A DNA stretch of 64,000 nucleotides, taken from the IMG/VR virus record IMGVR_UViG_3300028392_000067, positions 1 through 64,000 of that record. One strand, 5' to 3'. The DNA comes from a virus. Below, in pieces: positions 1 through 6,859 of this stretch; position 1 is the first letter of the stretch, and each line of letters starts with the position of its first letter. The notes under the pieces were generated by a model. The model searched no databases. It was given only the letters and a program-made list of their open reading frames with translations, and was not told the origin of the DNA. The position numbers and the translations under genes were made by a program.

Positions 1-76
1 TGGTTTCGTTTTGTTTTGTTTGTGGTGGTCGCTTCTCTTTATTTCTTTGTATGTTGGGGGGATTAGGGGGGGGATT
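1..76 (+). repeat. Left arm of 76-bp inverted repeat
   Basis: This stretch is the reverse complement of 63113-63188 with a single mismatch (position 6 against 63183). It is almost free of A for its first 50 bases and ends in a G6 run (56-61), ATTA, and a G8 run (66-73). Both arms have the same orientation relative to the genes that follow them inward, so the repeat behaves like a shared upstream element. Because it begins at base 1 of the window, it may extend further left or mark a break in the assembly. Confidence 0.9.
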
Positions 77-91
77 ATTATATTTATACAT

Positions 92-145
92 CAACCAGGG
101 ATCAACCAGGATCATCATTAAAGAGTCAACCAGGTGCCAACCAGG
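92..145 (+). repeat. Four CAACCAGG direct repeats
   Basis: CAACCAGG occurs at 92-99, 103-110, 127-134 and 138-145. The copies form two pairs, each with 11-bp spacing (one helical turn), and the pairs are 35 bp apart. The core AACCAGG recurs in reverse orientation twice near 2646-2662. Spacing by one turn suggests a protein binding array in front of the first operon; no function can be assigned. Confidence 0.7.
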
Positions 146-175
146 GACGGGAATAAATTACATATATATATGGTA

Positions 176-257
176 TTTGTTTGCTCAATGTGTAAATGTT
201 AAATTTATGTTAAACAGTATTTTGTTTGCTCAAAGTTAAAAAAAAATCCTATATTTG
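176..257 (+). promoter_or_regulatory. Promoter region of the left early operon
   Basis: A 13-base direct repeat, TTTGTTTGCTCAA, lies at 176-188 and 221-233. A TATATTTG box at 250-257 fits the Bacteroidota -7 consensus TAnnTTTG. The TTTG at 225-228 is 21 nt upstream of it and could be the -33 element. The first gene starts at 290. Related TTTGTTTGC or TTTTGCTC strings precede the genes at 2810 and 4490. Confidence 0.55.
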
Positions 258-289
258 AGGTATTAAATAACAAAACAAAAAAAAACAAA

Positions 290-574
290 ATGAAATCAAA
301 TTACATTTTACCGCTTGACAGGTCGGAATTTAATTCCGAAAATATTTTAGAATTAGAAAATATTTTAAAAGATTATATAGGTAGCGAGGGATATAATTTT
401 ACAAAAACGTCCATTGTTCCCGTTAGTGATTTAAATAATGAACAAAAAGAGGAATTATATATTGATTTTAATAACAATTACGAATATACATTCGGCACGC
501 AAGAAATTAAAAACGTACATTTTTACAATGAATATTTTTATATTTTAGAAACAATTATAAACAATAAAAAATAA
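290..574 (+). CDS. Hypothetical protein, early operon
   Basis: I do not recognise this 94-aa acidic protein. It has no signal peptide, membrane segment or cysteines, and it is rich in Asn, Glu and Tyr. It is the first gene after the promoter region at 176-257, and an A-rich leader precedes its ATG, as usual in Bacteroidota. Position alone suggests an early-expressed gene. Confidence 0.7.
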   Translation: MKSNYILPLDRSEFNSENILELENILKDYIGSEGYNFTKTSIVPVSDLNNEQKEELYIDFNNNYEYTFGTQEIKNVHFYNEYFYILETIINNKK

Positions 575-578
575 AAAA

Positions 579-689
579 ATGATTTCAATTTTAACCGCTT
601 CTTTAATTGCTTTCTTTACTGTTGTAGCAATTGCACTTTTTAAAACAATATTTCCAAAAACATCAAAAAAAATCAATAACACATTTTAA
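579..689 (+). CDS. Small single-span membrane protein
   Basis: A 36-aa open frame begins four bases after the previous stop. Residues 3-22 are a continuous hydrophobic helix (Ile, Leu, Ala, Phe, Val), followed by a short basic tail with five Lys. That is the layout of a small inner-membrane protein. Tight spacing to both neighbours supports it as a gene, but it is short and unrecognised. Confidence 0.5.
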   Translation: MISILTASLIAFFTVVAIALFKTIFPKTSKKINNTF

Positions 690-708
690 AACCTTTAATT
701 TTTATCTT

Positions 709-909
709 ATGCAAAATTTAATCAATTCCCTAACTATTTTCGACATCGTTTTATTTAGTACCTTTTTTATTGGTATGAATGTAATTTTTTACAAGCTTAT
801 TAAAGACGTATTAAACAGCAACAAAGCAAAGTTTTTAGGCGTTTTAAGTATTTTAGCTCTTGATGTTTTGGCCGTTGCTATCCTTTACGCTAATTTTTTA
901 AATATTTAA
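709..909 (+). CDS. Small two-span membrane protein
   Basis: The 66-aa product has two hydrophobic stretches, roughly residues 8-26 and 43-62, separated by a basic loop. A longer frame opens at 631 but overlaps the previous gene; the ATG at 709 after an A/T leader fits better. It forms a membrane-protein pair with the preceding microgene. Function unknown. Confidence 0.6.
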   Translation: MQNLINSLTIFDIVLFSTFFIGMNVIFYKLIKDVLNSNKAKFLGVLSILALDVLAVAILYANFLNI

Positions 910-934
910 TAAAAACCTTTTAAACCTTAACACA

Positions 935-1777
935 ATGAAAAAAGTATTTTCAAATGCTGATTTGGCACACACTTACGCCCAACAAACACAAAACGAGGGG
1001 CGAAATTCAAACGGTTCATTCAAATTTTATGGCCGTACCTTGTATTCATACGGCTCTCACTTTGCCATTTGTAATTTTGTAACCAACGAACAAGCCGAAA
1101 CAAAACTTTTGTTCACTTTACGCACTTATTCAAATACAACGGCAAAGCAAATAAGATTGGCCGAAAATGCGACTAGTCAATATCAAAAAATTTATTGCCA
1201 CTATCCAACGGGGACACATTCCGAAAATTTCAACGCCCTATTAAGAGAGGCGGAGCAATCAGCAACAAAGCTACAAAAGGCCAAAAAACCCGAAATTTAT
1301 CTAAATGAATTGGGACGAGTGGCAAACCTTGCGACAAAATACGCCCAATTTTTTGGAATTGAAATACCCGAAACTTTGCAAAAGGTGGTTAGTATTAAAG
1401 ATAAGGCCGAAAATATCGCATATTTAGCCGACAAAAACGCCCTTTTATTAATAGAGAATAAAAGAGAGGCAAAAGAGGCTAAAATTAAATTTAAAGAGAA
1501 CTTTAAAAAGTGGCTTTCATTCGAAACGCCCTATTTATATGGCCGTTTAAATTTTGACTTTTTGAGATTAAACAGCGAACGAATAGACACCACGCAAGGC
1601 GTACAAATTCCCACCGAATTAGGCAAAAGATTGTATCAAAAAATAAAAACCGATAATTTAAAAGTGGGGGATAAAGTTTTGAATTTTGAGGTTAACGAGG
1701 TAGGCGAAAAAATTAAAATAGGTTGCCACACCTTTACAAAGCGTTATTTGTTACAATTCGGGGCAAAATTAGCTTAA
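935..1777 (+). CDS. Conserved phage protein of unknown function
   Basis: The 280-aa protein begins with a compact module (residues 1-75) containing a Gly-Ser-Phe strand and a Tyr-Gly-Ser-His-Phe segment near residue 40. I recall this pattern from unnamed proteins in many phages, with no assigned activity. The middle is helical and charged (Lys/Glu/Ala, residues 100-185). No catalytic motif is evident. It is the largest gene of the left early block and is followed by the first copy of the structured leader at 1788-1853. Confidence 0.8.
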   Translation: MKKVFSNADLAHTYAQQTQNEGRNSNGSFKFYGRTLYSYGSHFAICNFVTNEQAETKLLFTLRTYSNTTAKQIRLAENATSQYQKIYCHYPTGTHSENFNALLREAEQSATKLQKAKKPEIYLNELGRVANLATKYAQFFGIEIPETLQKVVSIKDKAENIAYLADKNALLLIENKREAKEAKIKFKENFKKWLSFETPYLYGRLNFDFLRLNSERIDTTQGVQIPTELGKRLYQKIKTDNLKVGDKVLNFEVNEVGEKIKIGCHTFTKRYLLQFGAKLA

Positions 1778-1787
1778 TTTTTAAATT

Positions 1788-1853
1788 AATTTTTACCCCT
1801 CTCCCATCGTTCAAGACGTGGCATTCAATTGCAAATGGGAGCTAATTTTTTTT
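1788..1853 (+). promoter_or_regulatory. Structured RNA leader, copy 1
   Basis: CTCCCAT (1801-1807) pairs perfectly with ATGGGAG (1835-1841). Inside, CGT (1808-1810) pairs with ACG (1816-1818), and GC/GC closes the loop ATTCAATT (1823-1830). A U-rich tail follows (TTTTTTTT ending 1853). A second copy at 2315-2378 keeps the fold with compensatory changes. Each copy ends exactly 20 nt before a start codon (1873 and 2398), so a role in expressing the downstream gene is likely. It could also act as a terminator or attenuator. Confidence 0.65.
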
Positions 1854-1872
1854 AACCATAAAACCTAACAAA

Positions 1873-2316
1873 ATGAAACGAAGCACAAAGCAAATAATTT
1901 GCACAATTGAAAACAGCTATTACAAATTAAACGTAGGCAAAAAAGCCATATTAAAAAAAGATTATTTTTATAATGGAGAGGGGTGGTATCGTGGAACATG
2001 GGAGGACGGCTCAAAATTTGAGGCTCCCTCTATTTTTTTTGATGATGTTGAGCAATATGACAATAAAATGATTTTAACAAGCAAAGAGGCTTCAAATGAT
2101 GGCAATATTTATACATACGAAACGGAGGGAAAAGATTATTTAGTGAGCTTTAAAATGCACCCTAAAAAGGCTTTTTGCTTTGCTGTTATTGATAACCCGC
2201 AATCCTTAAAAAACACAATTTTAAACGATATTTTTGACGCTTTTATAAAGCAAGGTATAAAACAAAAAGATTACAAAGGCGGTTTTAATGAAGCCGTAAG
2301 CGTTCTAAATTTTTAA
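1873..2316 (+). CDS. Hypothetical protein, early operon
   Basis: A 147-aa soluble protein of mixed alpha/beta character. The first half has Trp-Tyr-Arg-Gly-Thr-Trp and several Gly/Asp turns, suggesting a small beta-barrel; the second half is helical. It is not a family I recognise. It starts 20 nt after structured leader copy 1, and its stop overlaps the first bases of leader copy 2, so it sits between the two RNA elements. Confidence 0.75.
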   Translation: MKRSTKQIICTIENSYYKLNVGKKAILKKDYFYNGEGWYRGTWEDGSKFEAPSIFFDDVEQYDNKMILTSKEASNDGNIYTYETEGKDYLVSFKMHPKKAFCFAVIDNPQSLKNTILNDIFDAFIKQGIKQKDYKGGFNEAVSVLNF

Positions 2317-2378
2317 TTTTTACCCTCCGCCCATCGGTTAGGCCGTTGCATTCAATTGCGAATGGGTGCCAATTTTTT
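2315..2378 (+). promoter_or_regulatory. Structured RNA leader, copy 2
   Basis: The fold matches copy 1. CGCCCAT (2328-2334) pairs with ATGGGTG (2362-2368) and CGG (2335-2337) with CCG (2343-2345), around the identical loop GC-ATTCAATT-GC, with a T6 tail. Relative to copy 1, the inner helix changes T-A to G-C and the outer helix T-A to G-T, so pairing is kept while sequence changes. The next start codon (2398) is 20 nt downstream, as in copy 1. Confidence 0.65.
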
Positions 2379-2397
2379 AAACCTTTAACCCCTTTTT

Positions 2398-2622
2398 ATG
2401 TATTTAATTACATGGGAAACGGCAAATTTTCAATTTTGCTATGTTTCACAATCTCAAAGCCTTGCACCATTGCGCAAAGCATGGGCAAAACATTGCCAAC
2501 AAACGCAAGCCGAAAAAAACTATTTAAACCAACACAAAGACGCTGTTAAGATCCTAAAAATTGAATTTAACAGGGTTTACCGAGATTATGAACAAACCGC
2601 CTTTTTTAATCCTGTTATTTAA
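2398..2622 (+). CDS. Hypothetical small protein
   Basis: A 74-aa basic, helical protein rich in Gln, Lys and aromatics. An overlapping frame at 2346-2549 was rejected: this start lies after leader copy 2 at the same 20-nt spacing as the gene at 1873. Function unknown. It ends the first early transcription unit; the next 187 bases carry a new promoter. Confidence 0.6.
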   Translation: MYLITWETANFQFCYVSQSQSLAPLRKAWAKHCQQTQAEKNYLNQHKDAVKILKIEFNRVYRDYEQTAFFNPVI

Positions 2623-2645
2623 AATGATCACCTTTTGCGCTTGTC

Positions 2646-2767
2646 CTGGTTTGTCCTGGTTAAATAAAAAAATACAAAAAAAATAATATTTTAACACTTT
2701 TTTAAGGATCATCTATTTATTTTTGTTTGCCAAATGTAAACCAACATAAAACTATGTCGCACATTAA
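2646..2767 (+). promoter_or_regulatory. Intergenic promoter with repeated motifs
   Basis: This gap holds two reverse-orientation AACCAGG cores (CCTGGTT at 2646 and 2656), a TATTTTTG box at 2718-2725 that fits TAnnTTTG, the string TTTGTTTGC just after it, and a copy of the leader motif ACTA-N3-CGCACATTAA at 2751-2767. The gene at 2810 follows. Box matches are by eye. Confidence 0.45.
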
Positions 2768-2809
2768 AAAATTTATTTTTATTTATAAAACCAAAAACAA
2801 AAAACACTT

Positions 2810-2977
2810 ATGAAAAAAATCAACCAACTAAAAAGCCAAATCAAAGCTTTAAACACCCGAATTAAGACGGGTAAAGTAAAAAACTTGTACGCTGTCCAGA
2901 ACAAGGTTAAAACCCTTAAAATGACGCTACAAATTGAGATTGATAACTATAATTGGGAAAACTACCTTTCAAACTAA
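2810..2977 (+). CDS. Small basic coiled-coil protein
   Basis: A 55-aa, Lys-rich protein with regularly spaced Leu/Ile/Val over residues 4-42, which predicts one or two amphipathic helices. It is short but has a good A-rich leader and the repeated ACTA-N3-CGCACATTAA motif upstream. A small nucleic-acid-binding or antirepressor protein would fit, but nothing specific is visible. Confidence 0.55.
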   Translation: MKKINQLKSQIKALNTRIKTGKVKNLYAVQNKVKTLKMTLQIEIDNYNWENYLSN

Positions 2978-3037
2978 AAACAGTTTTAAACTAGAACGCA
3001 CATTTATAAATTAAAAAACTTTTTAAAATTAAATTTT

Positions 3038-3220
3038 ATGCAACAAAAAATTAAAGTGGGTACAAAAGTATATGTATTATTAGATGGTTTTAAACTATTA
3101 CGAACTATTAACTATTCAAGTAATAACATATTTGAATGGAAAAAAGGATGGGCCTATATTAAGGACATTAAAATAAACCCTGATACAAAAAGTAAAGTAA
3201 AATATATTATAAACAATTAA
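3038..3220 (+). CDS. Hypothetical small protein
   Basis: A 60-aa basic protein with a likely small beta-barrel start (KVGTKVYVLLDG at residues 5-16). The repeated leader motif lies at 2990-3006, and the string AATTAAATTTTATG spans the start codon. The same string precedes the genes at 3231 and 3575, so these three genes share a start-site sequence. Function unknown. Confidence 0.6.
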   Translation: MQQKIKVGTKVYVLLDGFKLLRTINYSSNNIFEWKKGWAYIKDIKINPDTKSKVKYIINN

Positions 3221-3230
3221 ATTAAATTTT

Positions 3231-3554
3231 ATGCAAAACAAAAAAAACACAATTAGCTACATTAAAAAACTTATCAAAGAAAATGGTAGTTTTTCAATTT
3301 CCGAATTTGATGGTATTGCTTGTTTACCTGCAGTAAACGAAATGGGTAAATTAGTAGCATTGGCCGAATATTTTTATCCTGATCGTGTAATGGTGAATAT
3401 TTACGATCCTAATAGCTTTTCAGGCGATCCAATTGGCGATCCTTACTATTTACCTTATGAAGAATTAAGCCCTGATCTATTGGCCGAAATTGAACTTTTA
3501 TGCGACAATATGGATGCCGATAATTGGCAAACTCAAAAAAGAATTTCAAACTAA
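3231..3554 (+). CDS. Hypothetical acidic protein
   Basis: A 107-aa acidic protein. The middle has a Pro/Asp-rich run (YDPNSFSGDPIGDPYYLPYE, residues 63-82), then an Asp/Glu helical tail. No domain recognised. It sits 10 bases after the previous gene, and the start of the methyltransferase-like gene follows 20 bases after its stop. It may travel with that enzyme, but nothing shows a functional link. Confidence 0.65.
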   Translation: MQNKKNTISYIKKLIKENGSFSISEFDGIACLPAVNEMGKLVALAEYFYPDRVMVNIYDPNSFSGDPIGDPYYLPYEELSPDLLAEIELLCDNMDADNWQTQKRISN

Positions 3555-3574
3555 AAACAATTAAATTAAATTTT

Positions 3575-4204
3575 ATGAAAATTTTAGTAGCCTGTGAAGA
3601 ATCACAAGCAATTACAAAAGAATTTAGGGCATTAGGTCATGAGGCTTATTCTTGTGATATTTTGCCTTGTAGTGGTGGTCATCCCGAATGGCATTTACAA
3701 GGGGATGTATTTAACTTTGTTAATCAAGGGTGGGATCTTATGGTGGCTCATCCTCCTTGTACTTATTTGTCTGTTAGCGGGGCTAGGCACATGTATAACA
3801 AGGATGGAAGCGTAAACCAGGATAGGGCTAAAAATCAATTAGAAGCCCTAAATTTTGTTCAAAAATTGATGGAAGTGAATATACCTAGGATTGCTATTGA
3901 AAACCCTGTTTCGGTCATATCTAGCAAGATAAAAAAACCCGATCAAATAATACAGCCTTGGATGTTTGGGGATGAAGCCACAAAAACAACTTGCTTATGG
4001 CTCAAAAATTTGCCACACTTAACACCTACCAATATAGTAGGTAAAGGGGAGAGAACAATTTTTAAAAGTGGTAAAAGTCATCCTAAATGGTATGCGGACG
4101 CACTTGCAAATGCAAAGACTCCCGAAGAAAGGCGTACATTGAGAAGCAAAACATTTAATGGGATTGCCAAAGCTATTGCTCATCAATGGACAAATATAAA
4201 CTAG
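3575..4204 (+). CDS. Orphan cytosine methyltransferase-like protein
   Basis: The 209-aa protein begins with a Rossmann-like strand (KILVACEES). It has a His-Pro-Pro-Cys loop at residues 59-62, the place of the catalytic Pro-Cys of cytosine-5 methyltransferases, and an Ile-Glu-Asn-Pro segment that resembles motif VI. It lacks a clear FxGxG motif I and a target-recognition domain, so it is shorter than a classical enzyme. Proteins of this type are usually annotated as DNA cytosine methyltransferase in phages; activity is unproven. I chose the ATG at 3575 over 3524 because the longer start would overlap the previous gene and this one follows the shared AATTAAATTTT leader. Confidence 0.7.
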   Translation: MKILVACEESQAITKEFRALGHEAYSCDILPCSGGHPEWHLQGDVFNFVNQGWDLMVAHPPCTYLSVSGARHMYNKDGSVNQDRAKNQLEALNFVQKLMEVNIPRIAIENPVSVISSKIKKPDQIIQPWMFGDEATKTTCLWLKNLPHLTPTNIVGKGERTIFKSGKSHPKWYADALANAKTPEERRTLRSKTFNGIAKAIAHQWTNIN

Positions 4205-4244
4205 GTCGCACATTAACAAACTTAAACCTTTTAAAAATTACTTT

Positions 4245-4421
4245 ATGACAACTTTAAACTTATACCCCGATGACTTTGCAAAATGGCATGATTGGACAGC
4301 CGTTTGCGATCAATTGAATATTCCGCATAACTCAACCTCAGTGGAACTAAAAATTAGTAAAATACATTACGAGGAGGAGGGTAATTCCCTAGACTTTTAC
4401 GGGGATAAAGAGGATAATTAG
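4245..4421 (+). CDS. Hypothetical small acidic protein
   Basis: A 58-aa acidic protein (ends in a Glu/Asp-rich tail) with two Trp near residues 14-17. It follows leader-motif copy 3 (4200-4216), which overlaps the stop of the previous gene. Unrecognised. Confidence 0.55.
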   Translation: MTTLNLYPDDFAKWHDWTAVCDQLNIPHNSTSVELKISKIHYEEEGNSLDFYGDKEDN

Positions 4422-4469
4422 TTAATTTAATTAATTATTTTGCTCAAAACAAAATTAATATTACCTTTG
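4422..4469 (+). promoter_or_regulatory. Promoter with AT palindrome
   Basis: TTTG at 4439-4442 and TACCTTTG at 4462-4469 are 19 nt apart, a close match to the Bacteroidota -33/-7 arrangement. The string TTAATTTAATTAATTA (4422-4437), one of eight related palindromic elements in this phage, abuts the -33 box. It drives the genes from 4490 onward. Confidence 0.7.
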
Positions 4470-4489
4470 TTTTTCTAAACCAAAACACT

Positions 4490-4621
4490 ATGAAAAAAAT
4501 TCTTTTTCGGGGATTAGGCTTTGCGTACTTCTTTTTTGTATGCGTCCCCCTTGCTTGTACCTTATTGTTAATCGGGCAGACTGCCTATGAAATTACAAGA
4601 CTATGGAAAAAAACATTATAA
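4490..4621 (+). CDS. Small membrane protein
   Basis: A 43-aa protein with a Lys-Arg start and an uninterrupted hydrophobic core (residues 9-31, with two Cys), then a short basic tail. Its last 19 bases overlap the next gene in another frame, implying translational coupling. It could be a single-span membrane peptide or a prelipoprotein-like sequence; Cys-23 lacks a good lipobox. Confidence 0.5.
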   Translation: MKKILFRGLGFAYFFFVCVPLACTLLLIGQTAYEITRLWKKTL

Positions 4622-4851
4622 CACTATGCGATGACAATGGCTTTGAGATTGTGGCCCAGTACATAATTGGGCACACTGAATCACAAATCGAACAAGGACA
4701 TGGCCTACATCAAGTAGGGGATTGTGATTATATCGAACTCATTAGTTTGGAAGTTTATTTTTGCCAACAAGGGATTGATATTGCCCATAGATTGAGTGAA
4801 AAACAATTTACCGACATAGAAAAACTTATTTTAGAATCAATTAAAAACTAA
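4603..4851 (+). CDS. Hypothetical protein
   Basis: An 82-aa acidic protein with three His (HTESQIEQGHGLHQVGDCDY, residues 24-43) and three Cys. A metal site is possible but not demonstrable. It overlaps the membrane microgene upstream and lies five bases before the next gene, so it is part of the operon from the 4439-4469 promoter. Confidence 0.65.
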   Translation: MEKNIITLCDDNGFEIVAQYIIGHTESQIEQGHGLHQVGDCDYIELISLEVYFCQQGIDIAHRLSEKQFTDIEKLILESIKN

Positions 4852-4855
4852 ACAA

Positions 4856-5131
4856 ATGGAAACACCAATTTCGAGGCTTATAAATGCCTTTGAGAGAGCA
4901 ATTGAGGGTATGTCTAGTACCCCCGACAATATAGTTAGAAACACGACCATTGAATGCATGGAATTATCAAAAGTATTTTTATATTATGAGGAAAAAGCAA
5001 TTGAGCAGGCTTTTACCGATGGAGAACAAAATGTATGTGATAGGGATAGAGATGAACATTATTTTGAATACGAAGGAGGAAAAGATTATTTTAATAAAAA
5101 CTATAAAACCAACAATTATGGCAAAGTATGA
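4856..5131 (+). CDS. Member of a three-copy small protein family
   Basis: The C-terminal half (EKAIEQAFTDGEQN, then a Tyr-Phe-Asn box near residue 77) matches the pattern in the proteins at 6656 and 6960: Glu-Lys, an alternating helix, Ala-Phe-x-Asp-Gly, and a final (Glu/Asp)-Tyr-Tyr/Phe-Asn. The family is common in Bacteroidota phages but of unknown function. Its stop overlaps the next gene's start in another frame. Confidence 0.65.
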   Translation: METPISRLINAFERAIEGMSSTPDNIVRNTTIECMELSKVFLYYEEKAIEQAFTDGEQNVCDRDRDEHYFEYEGGKDYFNKNYKTNNYGKV

Positions 5132-5318
5132 ATTAGTAAAAGAAACAGAAATCAATGGGAAAGTATGGTATCACATTACAAAAGATGAACTACATGTCAA
5201 CGAATCATGGACAAGAAGTTTAGAAGAAGCAAGTGAATTACTTAATGAGCTTGCGAAAGGGAAACCTAGTGAAAAAATTATTGAAATCATTAAAACAATT
5301 GAAACAGATGAAAACTAA
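5118..5318 (+). CDS. Hypothetical small protein
   Basis: A 66-aa protein: a short beta-rich start (YELVKETEINGKVWYHI) then an acidic helix. A much longer frame opens at 4950, but the ATG at 5118 avoids most of the overlap with the previous gene. The 14-base overlap upstream and 11-base overlap downstream suggest coupled translation. Unknown function. Confidence 0.55.
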   Translation: MAKYELVKETEINGKVWYHITKDELHVNESWTRSLEEASELLNELAKGKPSEKIIEIIKTIETDEN

Positions 5319-5511
5319 ACAGATTAGTATTAGGGAATACGTAGCTACAATTGATCCTAATTACTTTAGAATATCAAACAAACATCCCGACTCACCCGTA
5401 ACAAGGCAAGCAATTAAGTATCGTATTAAAAAAAATATGAAATTACCAGAAGTCGTAAAGTATGATAAAATTGGTAAAGTTCATGTTCTTACTGTAACAG
5501 CAGATTTTTAA
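5308..5511 (+). CDS. Putative small DNA-binding protein
   Basis: A 67-aa basic protein. The segment with PVTRQAIKYRIKK (residues 30-42) looks like the recognition part of a helix-turn-helix, and many phage excisionase- or MerR-like small proteins share this shape. The start at 5308 was chosen because the longer frame (5233) would be buried in the upstream gene. The assignment is tentative. Confidence 0.45.
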   Translation: MKTKQISIREYVATIDPNYFRISNKHPDSPVTRQAIKYRIKKNMKLPEVVKYDKIGKVHVLTVTADF

Positions 5512-5546
5512 CTTTAAACTATAACGCACATTAAAAAAATTAAATT

Positions 5547-5786
5547 ATGACAAAACAATCAATTAGCGAACAAGTATTGGGAACCCCAATTGAACCTCAA
5601 AATTTTACCACATTTGCTGAATTTACACCTTATGAAAGGCAAATGATTATAGCTGAATTATATCATAATGCATGGTATGATCAGGAAAGATTTGAGGAAA
5701 TGTATGATTTATATAATAAGTGGGCCAATAACCCAATAACAAATAGAAAATTTATATTACCATTAACTGAAAATCAAAATGACTAA
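5547..5786 (+). CDS. Hypothetical protein
   Basis: A 79-aa protein rich in aromatics, with a helical centre (residues 28-58). It follows leader-motif copy 4 (5518-5534) and overlaps the next start by 8 bases. Unrecognised. Confidence 0.6.
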   Translation: MTKQSISEQVLGTPIEPQNFTTFAEFTPYERQMIIAELYHNAWYDQERFEEMYDLYNKWANNPITNRKFILPLTENQND

Positions 5787-5961
5787 AAATAAATATGAAA
5801 TGGGGCAAAATTATATTCTTAATTTAGAAAATGAAACTTTGCGAGAAAAGGTTAAAAAATTAATTGCAGATTATAAAGAATTAAAAAATGAGTATGATAA
5901 AAGGGAAGCCGAAAGGTTGGTACAACTTGAAGGGGAAAATGCAATTATTCAAGAGCGGTAA
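5779..5961 (+). CDS. Short coiled-coil protein
   Basis: 60 aa, almost entirely one charged helix with heptad-like Leu/Ile/Val spacing (residues 14-58). Likely to form a coiled-coil dimer. It overlaps both neighbours by a few bases. Nothing more can be said. Confidence 0.5.
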   Translation: MTKNKYEMGQNYILNLENETLREKVKKLIADYKELKNEYDKREAERLVQLEGENAIIQER

Positions 5962-6082
5962 GCTAATTAGGGAATACACGTTTCATAATGTATATCATAG
6001 GAGAATAATATTAAATATATGGAACGCAGAAGTAAAACCAAATGGGATTGATACTTATGAATTAATTATTAAACTAGATTAA
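5939..6082 (+). CDS. Small conserved phage protein
   Basis: 47 aa, basic, with the pattern FKSGKLIREYTF followed by Asn-Val-Tyr-His-Arg-Arg. Short proteins of this form recur in phages of Flavobacteria and relatives as I recall; function unknown. I chose the ATG at 5939 over 5888 to reduce overlap with the coiled-coil gene. Confidence 0.5.
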   Translation: MQLFKSGKLIREYTFHNVYHRRIILNIWNAEVKPNGIDTYELIIKLD

Positions 6083-6107
6083 AAAATCAGTATAAATACT
6101 TATAATT

Positions 6108-6154
6108 ATTAATTTAATTAAATTAATTTTACATTATTAAACCAAAACAAATAA
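6108..6154 (+). promoter_or_regulatory. AT palindrome and leader of the 6158 gene
   Basis: ATTAATTTAATTAAATTAAT and two more T (6108-6130) match the palindromic element seen in eight promoter regions. TTTACATTATT just after it is a weak -7 candidate. The leader ACCAAAACAAATAA (6141-6154) is identical at 6639 and 13368. Confidence 0.55.
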
Positions 6155-6157
6155 ACT

Positions 6158-6652
6158 ATGAAAACATTTAAAGAACTATTTGCTGGTACTGGAATAGAAC
6201 CAACAACAGATGAAAATGGTGGTGTGCATTACAATTTTAATGCTACATTAAAAACAAACGCAGAAGCTTCTGACAAAGCTGTTCTATTAACACCAAAAGG
6301 TACATTAACAATAGGAGAAGAGTATTCAAGTCCTTCTATATCATTCTATAAAAATAATGAAGTTGAAGATGTGATTACTATTAAATACACTAAGTTTATG
6401 TATAAGGGTAAAGAAGTAAAAGATTTGCAGACCATTTATGATATAATTAAATCATTAACCTCAATAGAACTACCAAGTGATTTAAAAGATTTTCACAAAT
6501 GGATAGAAGATAATGAGTGGTACTTTAATCCAATATCTTTCAATGGTGTTATTCAATATAGATGGGTTAAAGAATTTTGGATTGGTCAAGAAACTACTGA
6601 TAAATTGTATGAAATTTATATTGAAGAACAAATACTTAACCAAAACAAATAA
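6158..6652 (+). CDS. Hypothetical protein
   Basis: A 164-aa acidic protein with a beta-rich first half and three Trp in the last third. No known domain. Its last four codons (Asn-Gln-Asn-Lys-stop) are spelled by the CCAAAACAAATAA leader of the next gene, so the stop is embedded in that leader. Confidence 0.7.
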   Translation: MKTFKELFAGTGIEPTTDENGGVHYNFNATLKTNAEASDKAVLLTPKGTLTIGEEYSSPSISFYKNNEVEDVITIKYTKFMYKGKEVKDLQTIYDIIKSLTSIELPSDLKDFHKWIEDNEWYFNPISFNGVIQYRWVKEFWIGQETTDKLYEIYIEEQILNQNK

Positions 6653-6655
6653 CTT

Positions 6656-6853
6656 ATGAAAACAGCAATGCAAGAATTAATTGAATATTTACAAGAAGAA
6701 TTTACTAAACATAAAATTCCTTTAGTAATTGATGCAAAGTACTTTTTGGATAAAGAAAAAGTTCAGACAATTAGAGATTTTAAAAGTGGGTGCAAGTCTG
6801 AGCCATTTTTATGTGAAGCCTACTACAACAAAACTTATACCCAAAACAAATAA
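6656..6853 (+). CDS. MKTAMQELIE-family protein, copy A
   Basis: 65 aa. Its first 30 bases (ATGAAAACAGC to ATTGAA) are identical to those of the gene at 6960, and the C-terminus ends in the Tyr-Tyr-Asn-Lys box. Compared with copy B, it lacks the Ala-Phe-x-Asp-Gly box. It also ends with the Gln-Asn-Lys-stop junction of the repeated leader. A tandem paralogue of unknown function. Confidence 0.65.
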   Translation: MKTAMQELIEYLQEEFTKHKIPLVIDAKYFLDKEKVQTIRDFKSGCKSEPFLCEAYYNKTYTQNK

Positions 6854-6859
6854 TTAAGA

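Noticed and set aside
51-239. Open frame of 62 aa over the G-rich repeat
   Set aside because: It runs through the inverted repeat, G runs and CAACCAGG array; its composition is not protein-like and it overlaps the promoter region.
2346-2549. Alternative open frame inside the leader copy 2 region
   Set aside because: It starts within the structured element and overlaps the better-supported frame beginning at 2398.
4019-4219. Minus-strand open frame opposite the orphan methyltransferase
   Set aside because: Shadow of the coding strand; no start-site context.
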